A DNA stretch of 64,000 nt from Polytrichum commune (GCA_950295325.1 OX485804.1:18414001-18478000), one strand, 5' to 3'; numbered from the stretch's first letter, positions 1 to 9,005 are shown. Program-made: numbers and translations. The notes: generated by a model from the letters alone, not told the origin.

Positions 1-69
1 AACCTTGTACGTTCATTCACATGTCATGTAGTAGCAATTTATGGACGTTATAAATTGGAGAGAAGAAAC

Positions 70-395
70 CCTATATGTTAATGCACATGGTATATAACAG
101 AAATTTAGAAAGGCTAGAAGTCAGGAGGAGAACGCACAGGGTTTATAAGAGCAACTTAGGAGGCGAGAAGTTGGGAGGTAAAACCCTGTATGTTAACGCA
201 CAGGGTTTATAAGAGCAACTTAGGAGGCAAAAAGTTGGGAGGTAAAACCCTATACGTTGACGCACAGGGTTTATAAGAGCAACTTAGGAAGGCCAAAGTT
301 GGGAGGTAAAACCCTGTGCGTTAATGCACAGGGTTTGTAAGAGCAACTTAGGAAGGCCAAAAGTTGGAAGGTGAAACGACTAGGAGAGCCTAAAA
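70..395. repeat. 64-bp tandem repeat carrying palindrome A
   Basis: Four clear units begin with GGGTTTATAAGAGCAAC at 139, 203, 267 and 331, a period of exactly 64 bp; a more diverged unit precedes them from about 70. Each unit junction forms a palindrome whose arm reads AAACCCTGTGCGTT, with small differences per copy, centred near 194, 258 and 322. The units differ by point changes and one or two bases, so the array is not brand new. The same palindrome core recurs outside the array at 823-976 and 1466-1491. Confidence 0.85.
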
Positions 396-822
396 GTAAA
401 ACAAATATCTATTGTATGAATTTAAATCGATGTTCAGAGCGTAGGAGCAAAAATACTATTCAAAACGGGGTTAGAATGCAAGAAATGAGAAATATGTCTA
501 CTCAAGTATTCATGCAATATGTTATAGCAGCTAGAAAATGACACAAAATAGCATAATTTTTTTTTTGCCCCGAAACACAAAATCTACAAGGTGGCCCAAA
601 ACAAGGAAATAGATAGAAGAATGAGAAAAGAAGATGATTTCAAACCAAAACAAAATATAAGAAGAATTTGTAGCTACGGAAATTTAGATAATATAGCATA
701 TTTTTGTTTTTTTTTTGGACCACATTAGCATTTTTTCCAGATTTTACAAGTTTTGGCAAAAATCTACGAATTCTAAACCCTAGACCTAAAACCCCTAAAC
801 AAATTTCAAATTTATGTCTCGG
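396..822. other. AT-rich spacer with telomere-like box
   Basis: No gene is visible. The stretch is A/T rich with T-runs near 559 and 710. Around 771-800 there are degenerate CCCTAAA/AAACCCTA words, which resemble a plant telomere unit or the promoter telo-box. They are too few to call an interstitial telomere. Confidence 0.5.
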
Positions 823-976
823 CCCTGTGCGTTAACGCACAGGGTCTATGCGCTAACGCACAGTGACCTCAAAGTTGCCAGCGCGGACCCTGTGCGTTAA
901 CGTACAGGGTCTAATTGCCTAGCTAGAGGCTTCGCAAAGTTGAGCAAGTAGACCTTGTGCGTTAACGCACAGGGTC
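823..976. repeat. Three palindrome A sites spaced 65 bp apart
   Basis: Near-perfect inverted repeats with arm GACCCTGTGCGTT lie at 823-844, 886-911 and 951-976. Their centres are 65 bp apart, nearly the same ruler as the 64-bp tandem array upstream, although the DNA between the sites is different. A degenerate half-copy lies near 847-864. Conservation of the palindrome and its spacing but not of the linkers suggests binding sites rather than simple sequence duplication; that reading is inference. Confidence 0.8.
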
Positions 977-1046
977 TACGCTGGCAGCTTTCTAGCGGCT
1001 ATACGGGGCCACGAAGAGCCACGCTAAATATGGCTGCAGGGACGAG

Positions 1047-1056
1047 TAATATAAAT
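1047..1056 (+). promoter_or_regulatory. Possible TATA element
   Basis: TAATATAAAT lies between the palindrome A group and the palindrome B array, on the side facing the methyltransferase-like gene. It is a candidate core promoter by sequence only; no transcription start can be seen. Confidence 0.25.
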
Positions 1057-1208
1057 TGCCACACCCCCAAAGCATTCAGTCTTTTTTTTCTCATCTGTCG
1101 GACCTGAGCTCGTCGCTGCAAGCTCTCTCATCTACAGGTGCAGTACAAGGTTTGTTTGCACTTTCGTGATGACGGGGTAATTGCGCATAATCAGGCGTAA
1201 ATTGCGGA

Positions 1209-1426
1209 CAGTTTGGGTCGAACGACCCAAACTGTTTGCCTAGTTTGGGTCGAACGACCCAAACTGTCTACCTAGTTTGGGTCGCTCGACCCAAACCATG
1301 CTCACAGTTTGGGTCGTTCGACCCAAACCATGCTCACAGTTTGGGTCGTTCGACCCAAACTGGCTGTAGGCGGTTTGGGTCGCTCGATCGAAACCGCGTG
1401 GACAGTTTGGGTCGTTCGACCCAAAC
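1209..1426. promoter_or_regulatory. Array of seven palindrome B sites on a 32-bp ruler
   Basis: Seven inverted repeats with arm CAGTTTGGGTCG and a 2-bp centre (AA, CT or TT) start at 1209, 1241, 1273, 1305, 1337, 1371 and 1403. The intervals are 32, 32, 32, 32, 34 and 32 bp, close to three turns of B-DNA. Linkers are only about 6-10 bp and differ in sequence, while the arms are nearly invariant; the sixth copy has compensated outer changes (CGG and CCG) and one arm mismatch. The array lies about 290 bp upstream of the first ATG of the methyltransferase-like gene. Such phasing is typical of cooperative binding sites or iterons; the binding protein is unknown. Confidence 0.75.
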
Positions 1427-1465
1427 CTCGCGTCGAACTGTGGTAGACCTGTAGTTGGACACACA

Positions 1466-1491
1466 GACCCTGTGCGTTAACGCACAGGGTC
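1466..1491. promoter_or_regulatory. Isolated perfect palindrome A
   Basis: A perfect 26-bp palindrome with arm GACCCTGTGCGTT sits between the palindrome B array and the gene. It is the closest palindrome A copy to the gene and matches the 951-976 site except for one base. Confidence 0.8.
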
Positions 1492-1534
1492 TGACCTTGT
1501 AGTTTTGGGGTGAGGGGCCACCCTAATCGTACAA

Positions 1535-1543
1535 TATTTAAAG
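1535..1543 (+). promoter_or_regulatory. Second possible TATA element
   Basis: TATTTAAAG lies about 170 bp before the first coding ATG. Downstream at 1699-1703 is a good intron acceptor (pyrimidine-rich tract ending in TTAG), so the 5' untranslated region may contain an intron and the start of transcription may be here or further upstream. Confidence 0.3.
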
Positions 1544-1713
1544 GTGCAAATGGCAGTGTCTACAATAATTTTTGTCATTCTTCCTTGTGTTCGTGGTATT
1601 CTGTTGTTATTGTTGTTGCTATTGCTATTGTTTTTGTAATGTTATTGCTAATGTGTTGTTACTGGTTTTAGAAATATTTATGAAACTTGTTTCGTTTCTC
1701 TTAGGAGCAATGA

Positions 1714-2431
1714 ATGGATTTGGAGAGAACGACTTCTATTTATACTGATGATGATTCCACAATGCATTCAACTCTAGATCGTCCATATCAACAAGTTCAT
1801 CATTATCAGGACATATCGTCAAATCTTCATACTAAGAAAAAGAAAAAAATAAATGAATCCCTGGATGATTTTGACTCGGATGAAGATAATGATGATGACA
1901 ATAAAACTTATCAAGAGAAAGTGTGGGAGCTTACGAACAAACGAAAGGTTAATTCCACTTCCACAATTTCCTCAATCCGTGCTGGACCTAATGCTCGCTT
2001 GCGTATACCCTTATGTCGCATGGTTCCTATGCCGATTGTGCGTCCTGCTTTGAAGGGTGACATTACTAAATTAGTGGCTGATTTTTTCAATGGTTATCGT
2101 GATGGTGACCGTGTGTTTTATATATTGGCCACCGATTCTAAGGGAAACTTTCAATTCGAGATGATGAGGTTCGCGTATCTTGGAGCCCAAATTGGGCTCA
2201 AGCCAATGTCATGTTTGAATCTCAATTGAATACAGATTTGTCATTGACGTCATACAAGAACAAGATGTTTTTTATATGGGATGGAAATCACAGATTTTTT
2301 GCTTGGAAAAATTATATTGACCGCATATATACCGAAGATTATGAACGTCATGTCTTTGTGGATTCTATCATTTTAGCGCCCGAGCCTGACGATATTTCAA
2401 GTTTGTTGACTGCTATGCATGACATCAACAA
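1714..2431 (+). CDS. Exon 1: basic/acidic N-terminus and ParB-like domain
   Basis: The ATG at 1714 opens a frame with a lysine run and an acidic run (DSDEDNDDD), then IPLCRMVPMPIVRP, which fits the first strand of a ParB-like fold. Near 2158 the frame must shift by one base: the downstream part (SWSPNWAQANVMFE, then MFFIWDGNHRFFAW) is read in another frame. GNHR followed by aromatic residues corresponds to the D-G-[HN]-H-R box of ParB and sulfiredoxin folds. The donor is AA|GTAATG at 2432. An upstream acceptor at 1703 means the true start could lie in an earlier exon. Confidence 0.6.
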
Positions 2432-2531
2432 GTAATGTTCTTACCTATTTTTTTACACTTATTTCTAGTTTATATTTTTTTATTTTCCAAATTATATCAT
2501 CATGAATCTAATCAATTTAATGTTTTTTCAG

Positions 2532-2721
2532 GTCAACCGAAAATTCTCACGTATCCACCAATTTGGTGCATACTTTATATCGGATGCAAAGTATTGGCAC
2601 CATGCCTTTGACTTCCTTCAGAAAGCAACTGGATCCAAAGAGTTATAAACGATGTGAGGAGAAGTCCGTCGAAACTTGGTATTCTTTGACACGACCAATT
2701 TTTTTGGATTACATATACAGT
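2532..2721 (+). CDS. Exon 2 of the ParB-like/methyltransferase-like gene
   Basis: The exon starts after TTTTTTCAG|GTCAACC and joins exon 1 in frame (INK then STENSH). It ends ACAGT|GTATGT with a clean codon boundary. The encoded part includes TSFRKQLDPKSYKRCEEK and ETWYSLTRPIFLDYIYS. I recognise no separate domain; it follows directly on the ParB-like fold. The flanking introns are 100 and 105 bp. Confidence 0.65.
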
Positions 2722-2826
2722 GTATGTTCTTCTACCATTGCTAATATGTGCCTTATGTTTATTCATCTTTATTTTACATTACATCTATATGTACTTATAA
2801 ATATTGACTTTTGGCTGATTTTTCAG

Positions 2827-3440
2827 CAAGAACTTGCTGAGGCTAGCGATATTGCTCTCAACCAGTACAATGAAACTCATCCTCTTGAACGGACATCAGA
2901 CGGAGTTTCAAAAGCAATGTCCGCAGCTGTAAAAAAAAACGTGCAATGTTATCTTCTAGTTTTACGAAACAACTAGCGATTGCCGACATCAACCTTACCT
3001 ATGCTTTCTTTGAAGAAGTTAAGCACCATTGGGGTTCATTTTCGGTGCCTGAAATGCTACAAGAAAAACTTCATCGTGTTGCTATCAGTAATGTGGATGC
3101 AGAAGTCAATGTTGGATGGCTCAAGCTTTGGAATGGCAATAGATTTAACAAAGATGCATTGCATTTCCCGAAATCGCCCCTCTCTGATTCTGCACTTGAT
3201 GATTGGCTATCAAAGTCTACATATTGGGCACAGTTGGAAAAAAAAACTATCGAAGAGCTTCAAAGTATTCTTTCATCTCCTCTTCAGTTGCCTTCAGATG
3301 TGCCTACTCTCTCCGAGTATATCCAAATCTGGAAGTTTGCGGCTTTCAATTCGATATTCTATCGTGAATTCCAAAGCGGAAAAGTTAAAAAACACAACGG
3401 TTGGGATGAGCAACCTAATATTGATCTTGCTATGAAACGT
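2827..3440 (+). CDS. Exon 3, long linker domain with A-run frameshift
   Basis: The acceptor is GATTTTTCAG|CAAGAAC, phase 0 with exon 2. The frame runs through QELAEASDIALNQYNETH to a run of nine A at 2931-2939, after which the open frame is displaced by one base and continues for about 165 residues (FTKQLAIADINLTYAFFEEV, later TLSEYIQIWKFAAFN). A one-base indel in the homopolymer is the simplest reading. I recognise no domain. The donor near 3441 (CGT|GTATTA) does not join the next exon in frame, so this junction is unresolved. Confidence 0.55.
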
Positions 3441-3542
3441 GTATTATACAGATACAACCTAATCTTATTATTTTTTTGATTTTTTTTATTCCATTTGTCA
3501 AATTGTCATGGAATATTTGACTTACAATATTTTTGTGTGTAG

Positions 3543-4167
3543 GTATTTTCGATATGTTTTGATTCCACATAAATTCTTTATAGGGGAACCTCGTTTTTTC
3601 CCAAATTGGCGTGACACTGGTGCAGGAGATTCATGCATGTTCACTACTGAGATTTGTTTGGATTGGTTGCTCCCACACTATGAGGATTGTGGTTGGTATC
3701 TTGATTGTCCTAAGGATGCATGTCCGTCAAGTGAGAAGACAATCCGTCAGATAAATGATGCTAAAAATGTGGATCCTCGTGATACTGCAATTTTGCAGCT
3801 TAAACTTAGAGAGCCAGAACCAAAAGAGACAAAACGTCGTAAGAGGAAACATGTTCCTGAAACCAAAATACAAGATCAATCGGAAATTTCACAACATGAA
3901 GAATTGCTTGTTCTTTCCAATGATTTGGATAAGAATCCACTTGGAGGCGAAAGTTCAAAGTCTGGGTGCGATGTATTGGAATTTCATTACTCCAGCACCT
4001 ATGACGCTATTCATCGTGCGCCAACGGATATTTTGAGAAAAAAATTATTCATACTAAAGAACTTTCTCATGCTCTTGTTTGCTCGATCTACTGCTGTCAA
4101 GAACAAGTCTGAAGGGGTGGATGTAGGCCCTCCTGAGTGGATCCAATGACGGGAATTTATTGAAAAC
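3543..4167 (+). CDS. Exon 4 with basic nuclear-signal-like stretch and in-frame stop
   Basis: The acceptor is GTGTGTAG|GTATTTTC. The product includes FFPNWRDTGAGDSCMFTTEI, a cysteine-containing segment (CGWYLDCPKDAC), then a highly charged part with ETKRRKRKHV that could act as a nuclear signal. It ends GPPEWIQ, an in-frame TGA at 4147-4149, then REFIEN before GTAAGT at 4168. A TGA derived from CGA by C-to-T change at a CpG is a likely origin for the stop. The exon end is in phase with the following exon, which supports the reading through that codon. Confidence 0.55.
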
Positions 4168-4261
4168 GTAAGTATTATTGTTTTGGTATTTTCTCTAATT
4201 ATCTTACTTTCATTTGGGTTTTATTTTGTGTCTTATATTGTGATATGTTGTGGTATTTCAG

Positions 4262-4606
4262 TTCAATGACAATCGCGAATTTTATGTCATAGGAAGTCCG
4301 ACTCCCTTTGCCGTTGACTTGGTTTTTCTCCAATTTCCCGACGGTCTTGACTTCAACATTTCCAATAGACCTGCTGAAATTCCTCTTTGGAATAAATATG
4401 ACAAGAACTGGATGGTTGCAACAATGTCCTTGTGCAAGTCCATCTTGTCTGATGATGGCGTCTTCATAGTATTTTCTGCTATCGATATGCAAACCAAGAA
4501 GATTTTGAATTCAACCTTACACAACGGCAACATGAAAGTTCTTAGGACTTTTATTTGCCTGAATTTGTACATGGTGTTCAAGGATCCGGAGTCTCCAACC
4601 TACACC
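4262..4606 (+). CDS. Exon 5: methyltransferase motif IV region
   Basis: Phase-0 exon between TATTTCAG and GTAAGT. PFAVDLVFLQFPDGLDF aligns in character with the beta-class motif IV strand and loop (normally D-L-I..[DNS]-P-P-[YFW]), but the Pro-Pro core reads QFPD. SLCKSILSDDGVFIVFSA matches the helix and strand that follow (typically a leucine-rich helix, a Gly turn and a beta strand). Loss of the Pro-Pro aromatic core predicts weak or no catalysis unless the alignment is off. Confidence 0.6.
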
Positions 4607-4700
4607 GTAAGTATAACACATCACAATTGTTTCTATTTAATTATTTTGGTGTTATTTGCATTGTATATAGTTTTAACACAATTTACATTTTTTTTTGTAG

Positions 4701-5159
4701 ACTCCAGCATTTATGGCTCATGTCTTGGTAAGGGATTTTACTACCACAAAATACACGAGACAACCAAACTCCACTTTTTTTGGCACTGGATTGAAAAGCA
4801 AAAACTTATTTTTCAACTTTGTGGATGAAAAAAACATGCTTCTTCAAAAATCGGGAAGACCTTGGAGGGGGCCATATCAAAAATCGCCATGTTTTTTTTC
4901 AAGATCTTATTGAATTGTTTACACCATCGAATGGACGCGTTGTTGATTTGACATGTTCCACTGGAGCTTCTATCCTAGCAACACGCGCATGTGGCAGACA
5001 TCTTCTTGCATTTGAGGGTGATAATGACATGTTTGAGCACATATTGAAACCGCTTTTGGAAAACGTTTTGAAAGAGGGGTCATCTAAGGAGAATATACAA
5101 GATCTCACAAAAGAAGATGATAACCTCTCGGATGAGGAGATGCTTGAATTTGAGTGTGA
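4701..5159 (+). CDS. Exon 6: methyltransferase motifs X and I with T-run frameshift
   Basis: Acceptor TTTTTTTTGTAG|ACTCC, phase 0 with exon 5. The first frame runs to PWRGPYQKSP, a motif X-like end. A run of eight T at 4892-4899 then forces a one-base frame change into FFQDLIELFTPSNGRVVDL followed by TCSTGASILATRACGRHLLA and FEGD. That is the layout of motif X (Q-K-P..L) then motif I (normally D-P-F-x-G-x-G-T) and the acidic end of the next strand. The first glycine of motif I is replaced by serine. The donor is GA|GTAAGT at 5160. Confidence 0.6.
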
Positions 5160-5267
5160 GTAAGTTTTAATACAATAAATTTTTATTCAATTCATTCGTT
5201 TCATTCAATTCATTGGTTCATTTTGATTTCTTCACATTATTTACATGTTTCATCGATTTGATTTCAG

Positions 5268-5520
5268 GAATACGATTGGAAAGAGGACATGTCTCCTGTT
5301 TTGGGCACATAGACAATTCCTACGAAGTCCAAGCCGTAGCCCATGTCTCCCATCATATGCCGAGAATGTTGCAATTGCAATGTTGAATCTCGAAGATTCG
5401 GATCCAAATGAAGAATCTTGCTATAGTTCCAAAATCAATTCGCAATGCAAAGGTGCTCGAATATATATAGATGACGAGGCAAAAGATAATTTCATGTCTA
5501 GTGCTACTACTGATGAATAA
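5268..5520 (+). CDS. Exon 7, C-terminal tail
   Basis: Acceptor TTGATTTCAG|GAATACG. Joining with the two leftover bases of exon 6 gives an open frame ending AKDNFMSSATTDE and TAA at 5518-5520; AATAAA-like sequence overlaps the stop. The alternative frame begins EYDWKEDMSPVLG and stops early, so the ancestral frame of the first dozen codons is uncertain. The tail is not recognisable and is rich in Ser and acidic residues. Confidence 0.4.
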
Positions 5521-5666
5521 ATTTTTGGACTTCATGTTGTTTATCCTTCTCAACCCTCTTATTACTAAACCCTAAAATCATCATTTTTAAGGCCACAATT
5601 CCACGGTTATAGGATATTGGTGGCCCTATTACCAAAATTTTCATCTTCCTCACTGCTCATAAGTTA

Positions 5667-5786
5667 CCGCTCATCGCTCACCGCTCATCGCTCACCGCTC
5701 ATCGCTCACCGCTCATCGCTCACCGCTCATCGCTCACCGCTCATCGCTCACCGCTCATCGCTCACCGCTCATCGCTCACCGCTCAT
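5667..5786. repeat. 14-bp minisatellite, about 8.5 copies
   Basis: The unit CCGCTCATCGCTCA repeats head to tail, itself made of two 7-bp halves (CGCTCAT and CGCTCAC) that differ by one base. The copies are essentially identical, so the array is young or kept homogeneous. It lies about 150 bp after the stop of the methyltransferase-like gene. Confidence 0.9.
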
Positions 5787-6780
5787 AAGATAGCACTCCC
5801 CCCGCGAAAGTGAGAGAGTGAGAAGTGAGCCCCCGCGTTTCTTTTGGGGGACTATCCCTTCTCAGCCGTAGATCTAATTATACATACATCTGATGATTGG
5901 CATTTACGGCCGCCACCATCCTAACCGCCATTCTTAAAATCCATATATCCAACGTTCTTTGTTTCCCAACTGTTTGATCCAACGGCCTCAATCTGCTCAA
6001 ACCTCATTTATTTAACATCATCCTTCATTCGTTGCTATCCGACGTTTACAGCTTCATCCGCTCGACACTTCATCCATTTGACATGATCATTTGTTTGTTG
6101 TTGTCCTACGTTTGACATTGTCCTACACTATCCTTCAACCATTCGATGTTGCCCTACGTTGTTTTTCATTCATTCAACGTTGCCATTTGTTGTCCTTCAT
6201 CCATTGTTTAAATTTCTTCATATGAACTAATTGATCTAAATTTAATTCTATCCACTAACTACATTTCTACTTAGACCGCCAACCTTAACCAACCATGAGT
6301 GGTTTGGTTAATTCACGCAAGTAAATGATAACACGCTTCTAAAATATAACAAATAATTGAAAAGGTTCTACGCACATCCACATAATAACTTCTTATTTGT
6401 ATCCGCCTGTAGATTATTCAAGTTTTAACACTAGCTCAATTTGAGATAATACTAGCTAATGTAACCGGTCGAATTCGAGCCCGAATTGGTCCAGACCTAA
6501 TACCAGTCTCTTATACAACTCGCATCCACAAACATATTTCCCAAAATATAGTAGCCACCTATATATTGACTATTTCTAATAACTAACTTCCTTGTTTTTT
6601 TGGATTATTGGCCTTCATTCAAACTGCGAGCGGTTTGAATGACCCACAAGCATCATCTTCTTTGAAAACAAGGACCAAGAAATAAAACACGTATGGAAAG
6701 CTATTTAACACCAACTAGAAAGTATTGACCTTAAAGGTTGACTAAATTAAATGACTTCAAAATTATGGGGCACTAAGAGA
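5787..6780. other. Gene-free AT-rich stretch
   Basis: I see no coding frame, RNA gene or clear repeat. Words such as CATTCGTTG, CATTTG and ACGTTG recur around 6020-6210 (degenerate TTCATYCRTT-like series), which may be a worn short tandem repeat. Confidence 0.5.
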
Positions 6781-8715
6781 ACCGGGGGGGGGAGGGGAGA
6801 AGGAGAGAGAGAGATCTAGAGGTAGTAAGAAGGCACGAAGTTGTCTTAGTATCGTAAGGCTTTTGGGTGGGGGATTATTTTGTGGATTTGGTGACATTGT
6901 TTTAGAAGGTAGGAACTTGTTCATGTTTTAGGTGAGAGTCCAAGGGATTTAGAAGTGTGTTGTTGAAGCCAAGGGAGTTAATTGGTTAGTAAGGCTTAGC
7001 CAGGAGTTAATTAAGGCCATGGCAATGTTCATTTAAGGACGGGGGTCCTGATTGTTAGGATTGCTCTCTGCAATTCGGAGGCCAGAAGAGGCTCTCGGGC
7101 CCCTCGAGCCTCGAGAATGGTGGATCTGGGAAACATGCAACGAGGCAGACACATTCAGGAGGAAGGTGAGATGGGCAAGCCCTGAAGAGAACTTAGAGCT
7201 CCGTTGTCGGGAATTCGCAGCTAGGGAATGCACAGGGACTTAGTGAAGCTGAAGGAAAAGGGCAGAATGAGACTGTGTGGATGGGTGAGGAACCGGGTGC
7301 GAGGAGCGCCGTGCTACCCGACACAACGAAGCTTAAACCATGGAAGGGGTTTAAGGTGAGGGTTGAATTTCAAGGGTGATGTGAGGTGTGAACCTTATTC
7401 AACAGCTCCGGAATCTAGGAGGATGGGTGAGAGACAATTTCATATTTATGTAATAAAAACATGCACTAATAGACTTTGGTTCAGTTTAGGAGTGGGGAAG
7501 CCTCAAAGAGTGGATCAGAGCTGGATTTCCGGTTCAGGTTGGGTCCCGAGAAGGCCAGGAGCGGTGGGCAATCTCTCTCTCTCTCACCAGCAACCGGCAA
7601 GGCAGGCCGGAGAGGGCAAAGCCCTGCTGGTTGGTTTTTTTTTGAAGTTGGTAGGAGTGGCAGCTGGAGTTGACTCGTAAAAATGCTATGAAATGGAGGA
7701 ACAAGGAGCATGCGGGGGCAGGTAAGTGAACTGTTGTGCATCTGGTGGAAACGGAGGCACATGTGCTTACATTTTGCCACTCTGCAGCGAGAGGTTAAAG
7801 AAGGATGGGGGCGCACCTATGGGCTTACAGTGCTTCGAAGATATGGGAAATACAGCTTCCTGAATTAAATTCGTCAGGCCAGGGTCCTTCTTCTCTTCGG
7901 TGCCTGTTTTCCAAGTTGGGTTGGTCTCCTTAATGGTTGAGGAGATTGTGCCGAAGTCCTAAGATAAGGAAGGTGGAATCTGACCTCCGAGTGTGTAGCT
8001 GAGGTGAAATCTGAGCTGTGGTGAGACCACTTTGAAGCCCAGTAGGGTATAATGTGAGAAACTACGAAGGAGGAGGTCGAATTGACTACAAGGGGGAAGG
8101 ATTGGATTGAGGCAACTCGGGAGAGGCGAGAGGCAGCAATGTCAAAGTTCGGAGGCGAAGAAGGCGGACATTAATGGTCGGAATAGTCTTGCACTTGTTG
8201 GGAATAGGTTGCCTTAGGAAGAGCTGAGAGTTGCGGTCAAAGGTGAAAGGGGCCTGGGCAATTCCATATTATTGAATGGTCGTTGGGTTACAGTGAAGTG
8301 AACATTTTATGTTCAGATTCCGTCAACAAGCCGTTGCTGGACGCGGGCGTTGAGTGCAGCTGATGCTGCTGGGGGAGAAACAACCACATAAGAAGGAGCA
8401 GGTTGTGGACTACCGGCGAAGTGATTTCAGCGGCCGAAGGGAGGTCACCAAAGGCGAGGCTGCATCAGGGAAAATAAACAGAGGAGAATGCAAAGGCGGT
8501 GGGGACAGTCGATGTTAGGACAAGGATGTGGCAGCCCCAAAGGCCGGAAGAAATCTCGCCCAGTGAGGCTCCAAAAGACTTGGTAACCAGTCAGTAGGGT
8601 GCATCAGCAATGCACGCGGAGGATTTGGTGAACCGGTGGGCTGGTGGACTTGTGGCTGTCACAGTTACACAGATGGCTGTGGAAATGTGGGCGGTAGTAG
8701 GGCCTCAAGGGGCAA
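6781..8715. other. Purine-rich, higher-GC block without recognisable gene
   Basis: The plus strand is strongly purine rich from about 6781 (a G-run followed by GA repeats) to about 8715, with a (TC)n patch near 7568. Open frames up to about 110 codons exist on both strands, but none resembles a family I know. Its position just before an LTR-like stretch suggests internal retrotransposon DNA, but no gag or pol motif supports this. Confidence 0.35.
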
Positions 8716-9005
8716 TGTTAGGATGTTGGGCATGAGCTCTAGTGCATGGTCTTTTTAGTTGTGATTTGATTGGTAATAAAAAGCATAGGCAAGCCATTCT
8801 TGTGAAGTGGTGTTGCTCTAAGGCCATTAGGACTTAAATAGATTGGTTCAATACCCATTGTAGTAGGGGTTAGGGTTTTAATTGTGGTGTGTTGAAAGTT
8901 TAATAAGTGATTGTGCTTAGGCATTACTACAGTGAAGCATAGTGTTTTTAAACACTTGTCACCCTGTGTTCTGGAATAAAGAGTTGTGTGTTCAATGTTC
9001 ATATC
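8716..9005 (+). repeat. Possible LTR-like segment
   Basis: A purine-rich word (CCTCAAGGGGCAA) precedes TGTTAGGATG at 8716, resembling a polypurine tract followed by an LTR start. GGAATAAAGAGTTG near 8971 could be a polyadenylation region. No second copy or CA end is visible in the window, so the call is weak. Confidence 0.2.

Larger units (their letters stand above)
1714..5520 (+). pseudogene. Interrupted gene for a ParB-like / permuted DNA methyltransferase-like protein
   Basis: Seven exons (1714-2431, 2532-2721, 2827-3440, 3543-4167, 4262-4606, 4701-5159, 5268-5520) would encode roughly 1,065 residues. Visible parts in order are a basic stretch (KKKKK) and an acidic stretch; a ParB/sulfiredoxin-like segment with core WDGNHRFFAW; a middle part with a basic nuclear-signal-like KRRKRK; then a methyltransferase-like half. 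That half has the motif IV region (DLVFLQFPDG) before the SAM-binding motif I region (DLTCSTGASILA), which is the beta-class order. ParB plus methyltransferase fusions are known from bacteria and phages. The catalytic Pro-Pro motif is degenerate. Apparent frameshifts near 2158, 2931-2939 (A-run) and 4892-4899 (T-run), an in-frame TGA at 4147-4149, and a splice at 3440/3543 that does not close in frame argue for a pseudogene or sequence errors. N4-cytosine methyltransferases have been reported in the liverwort Marchantia; whether this is the same family is unknown. Confidence 0.65.

Noticed and set aside
773-800. Interstitial telomere
   Set aside because: Only two or three imperfect CCCTAAA-like words; a telo-box or chance is as likely.
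1209-1426. CRISPR-like array of regularly spaced repeats
   Set aside because: The repeats are perfect palindromes with only 6-10-bp linkers, too short for spacers, and the DNA is eukaryotic.
1236-1464. Open frames on both strands through the palindrome B array
   Set aside because: They arise from the stop-free palindrome unit read in both directions; the peptides are just translated repeats.
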